Source: Cubamyces lactineus
Taxonomy: Eukaryota; Basidiomycota; Agaricomycetes; Polyporales; Polyporaceae
Reading direction: 5' to 3'
NCBI GenBank assembly: GCA_022376465.1
Contig: JACDTU010000004.1
Span: forward strand, 1,116,001 to 1,180,000
DNA length: 64,000 nt
The stretch's first letter is position 1. Each line of letters opens with the position of its first letter. Below are positions 61,171-64,000 of the stretch, one piece after another. A model generated the notes under the pieces. The model ran no database searches. It worked only from the letters and a program-made list of their open reading frames with translations, and was not told where the DNA came from. The translations under genes and the position numbers were made by a program.

Positions 61171-61478
61171 GCTAGCTTGGACTGCGACTAACGCGATTCA
61201 GCTTCGGAGCCAACTCATCACACTGTGCCTTTGCAGTTACTGTGATGTTTTTTTCATATGTCATCGATCATCGAGTTGAATCGCAGTATATACACCGAAA
61301 CAAACGATACTGTGAGCCTGATTCAGAGCTACAAAGCGCTACGGCATCGACCCCACCGCGAGCCACTACGACACCAGTACTAAAAGAGGGCACCGTGACA
61401 TCGGCCGTGAAAAAACGCGACGCCCGTGTTTCTACCTATTCAGATACCTTTCCAGTGTATCATCGAAACGCGCGTACC

Positions 61479-63234
61479 ATGAGCCGACCTAGGTTCCTAC
61501 CCAAGTCATGCGGGAATGACTGCGATAGGCTAACGTCCACTACACAAGGACAGCGATGGATTCCTATCATCCAATGTTCGGCTGACTTTCCACCGGAGGT
61601 GGTAAGTATTTGATTACCGTCATTTTCTGTTTCGTTCGTCCAGCTAATCCTGCTGGTCATAGTTCGAGATCGCCGTATCTCAGTTGATCCACCATCCCGA
61701 ATACAACTCGACACTGATCCTGAGGTCAGAAACAGTGGAGGAGAGGACGTCGGACATGCCATCCTCGATACCCCAGTTGGAGGGCTTTCACCCGATCCGC
61801 AACATACATCGACGCCTACTGCCCCGTAGGCCGGGGAGGGATACTGGCCTAGAGCAGCACTGTACGCTGTATGCCTCAGATGGCGACGAACATCGCCCTG
61901 TCCTCTTAGTCCTGACGCCCATCCTGGAGGAGGGCGGCTCTCTGCCATATTATCATCCAGCTGTTCACCATCTGGCCTTCCGCTTTGTCTCTGCTGAAGT
62001 CCCACTATTACGGATAGAGGCCGACCCGCTGCCCTCGACCCCCACGGATCTTGACTCGCGGCTCTACCGAACGTGCCTAGCACTTCTCGATACCTTGCAC
62101 CGCTATGGCTGGGGTGCGCTCACGAACTACAAGAAGCGTGTACATCACGACTGCATCATTCCAAGAGAGGCCTATCAAGACCTGTATCTCGTGATGCGGG
62201 AACGGCACAAGCATTTAGTTAACGAATGGCGGGAAGTCACTGATCCTCTCAAGCACGTCTTCGAGGTAAGCTTTAAATATGGCTCTTGCGTTTGGCTATC
62301 AGTGACTTACTCATTCGATAGGACATTGGCATTGCGACGTTCCTTATGCTCCTATGGAAAGAGAGCTATGGTCATCCAGAAACAGGACAGCCAGAAAATG
62401 CATTAGTGTCAGACAACCTCCAGACAGCACCTTGGAAATGTTGGCCTCGCCCTCCTGGAGGCTTCATAGACCTGGGGTATGAGGTCGCACAACAGCTCTC
62501 TTACGCCGACGAACTCATATCATACCAGATGTGGCAATGGACTCCTTACTCACATCTTGACCGCCGAAGGCTATGACGGTCATGGCATCGACGTGAGGGC
62601 ACGTACCTCGTGGTCGCACTATCCTGACACAACCCAGAGTCGCCTCCATACGGAATCGCTGGATCCTACTGCCTTCTTAGAGCCGACCGCAATTCGGGAA
62701 CATCCCTACCTTCACGAGGGCGTATTTATCATCGCCAACCACGCCGACGAGCTGACGCCCTGGACGCCAGTGCTTGCAACCCTCTTTTCGGCGACGGGGT
62801 ATTTGTCCATCCCCTGTTGCGCATGGGCGTTCGATGAGAAGTACGAGCGCTCAAGAGTTTGGGACTACCCTGTCCCCGATGACAGTTTGGTGGACAGTTT
62901 GAACCTTGGTGGAGAGGGTGGCAACACAAGTTCGTACTCGAGATACCGGATCTGGCTGGCGTCCCTCAGCCTCTACTGCGGGTGGGCGGTCGAATGTGAG
63001 TCCTTACGCATCCCGAGCACGAGGAACTGGGCTATTGTGGGTGCGTGAAAGTCAAGTCCATTCCTGCTTGTTGCCTCGTGCTCAATCCGCATGTCGATAG
63101 GGAGAAAGCGGACCGCAGAAACTGAGGAAGAACTAGAGAAGTTCCGACAAAGAGCTCAAGAAATCATCTTGCAGGTTAGGGAGCGCGGGTTGTTCAAGAC
63201 ACGGATACCAGAGGGAAAAGCGAAGGACCACTGA
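61479..63234 (+). CDS. TRM44: tRNA(Ser) Um44 2'-O-methyltransferase
   Basis: AdoMet-dependent enzyme methylating U44 of tRNA-Ser in the cytoplasm. The start at 61479 gives MSRPRFLPKSCGNDCDRL. Family motifs: ATFLMLLWKESYG, WPRPPGGFIDLG joined to CGNGLLTHILTAEGYDGHGI (AdoMet-binding motif I, preceded by the typical F-x-D-x-G-C-G-N-G), DVRARTSWSHYP, FIIANHADELTPWTPVLATL, SIPCCAWAFDEKYERS, and LRIPSTRNWAIVG joined to RKRTAETEEELEKF. Introns were placed near 61.6, 62.27, 62.47 and 63.04 kb, all in phase. The 3' end is at TGA 63232-63234. Confidence 0.92.
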
Positions 63235-63605
63235 CGGGCTGCTCGGGGTATTGAGTGCATCTTACCGCCCATCGAGTGCAGAAATGCGTGCGCCGTATAC
63301 TCATGAAGCACGGAACTTCTTTAATGATGCTTGGGAAACTACGACGGGGCCGTGCGGATGACAAGAGACGATATACTTACGTATTTGCCGTTCGGACATG
63401 GACAGTTGCATTGCTCAGATGGGCGCTTGTGGAGGTCGGAAGGACCGGTTCGCCTTGCTGGGCGTCTCCATTCCTTGCTCGAAACTCCCTTCCTCCTACC
63501 GCGCTGCTCGTATATACTTATGTGACTTTCTCTCTATTCTCCTTTCCTTGCGTTATATCCAGCAGCTTGCCTTCTGAATCTGTCTTGTGAACCGTGGACA
63601 CTGGC
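63235..63605. other. Intergenic between TRM44 and the terminal F-box gene
   Basis: 371 bp containing the TRM44 3' flank and the promoter of the next gene, including pyrimidine-rich sequence just upstream of 63606. No other gene seen. Confidence 0.4.
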
Positions 63606-64000
63606 ATGGTCTCCAATCTCCCCGACGAGCTCTGGCTCGAGATCTTCGATCTCGCCGTCGAAGACGCGGACTTGTTCGACCACACCTTGCCGAATGCATT
63701 CTCGGAGGCATCCTGGTTCAAGACGCTGTATGGCGACTGGTCACTTCGTACAGCACATGAGGCTGTCAACAATGCCCAGAGGCGCAGCTATGCCACGAAG
63801 AAGGTCGGTCTCAGCACTCCGTTTCGTGGCTACCTCGAATTCAACACCGCACTTCATAGGCCATCATGTCCACATGCAGAACTTGGCGCCGATTAGGCTA
63901 TGAGTTCTTCTACCGTTTCCTCTTCTTCAGCAACCCGCGCAACATCCAGCGCGTGTGCGCTCTGATGGACCGCGACAAGGACTTGGGCTGGAGGACGAAG
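63606..64000 (+). CDS. F-box protein (3' end cut by window)
   Basis: Probable SCF substrate adaptor. MVSNLPDELWLEIFDLAVED is an F-box start (LP-x-E-L-x-x-x-I). An intron with a GTCGGT donor after KK and a CATAG acceptor leads to AIMSTCRTWRRLGYEFFYRF, which completes the F-box helix (Cys-x-x-W) and runs into a Leu-rich region before the window ends. The target is unknown. Confidence 0.75.

Overview
This is nuclear DNA of a filamentous basidiomycete, most likely an Agaricomycete (a polypore-like wood-decay fungus is my inference). Genes lie on both strands and are split by many short introns, mostly about 45-65 nt, with GTRNGY donors and CAG/TAG acceptors. Recognisable proteins are typically fungal: PEX14, IPI1, a PIL1-family BAR protein, Mediator subunit 5 and a GH5 beta-mannanase. 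No bacterial operon, CRISPR array, intact transposon or viral gene was seen. Splice sites below were set by hand from protein continuity and reading phase; where several exons were joined, the total was checked for divisibility by three.

Region 1 (1-15 kb): a roughly 2.1-kb tandem duplication carrying two secreted PLC-like phosphodiesterase genes, with the copied tail of the neighbouring zinc alcohol dehydrogenase left as a relic (1.5-1.8 kb); the intact dehydrogenase (3.6-5.2 kb); an F-box gene; a four-TM protein; an NPC2-like lipid-transfer protein; an ERI1-like exonuclease; and two members (7.5-8.1 and 14.7-15.2 kb) of an unrecognised small gene family.

Region 2 (15-25 kb): a 20-exon GH5 mannanase with several very small exons, IPI1 (60S ribosome biogenesis), an LRR/F-box-like gene with a frame break, and a secreted double-psi beta-barrel protein with a Ser/Thr/Pro linker.

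Region 3 (25-47 kb): a dense housekeeping stretch: eIF3h, a CDF zinc transporter, Mediator subunit 5, a GRIP golgin, then a mitochondrial group (complex I NDUFB11-like subunit, glycine-cleavage H protein, EF-Tu), PEX14, the NatD acetyltransferase NAA40 and RIO2 kinase.

Region 4 (47-57 kb): gene-poor. It holds one unidentified minus-strand gene, one hidden two-exon small gene, the SPF30-like Tudor splicing factor, and a head-to-head pair of paralogous genes sharing a helical LHEQL/YRGL module with conserved exon lengths.

Region 5 (57-64 kb): eIF4E, a PIL1-family BAR protein with a long disordered tail, a Pol III pair (tRNA-Phe and U6 snRNA), the tRNA-Ser Um44 methyltransferase TRM44, and the start of an F-box gene cut by the window end.
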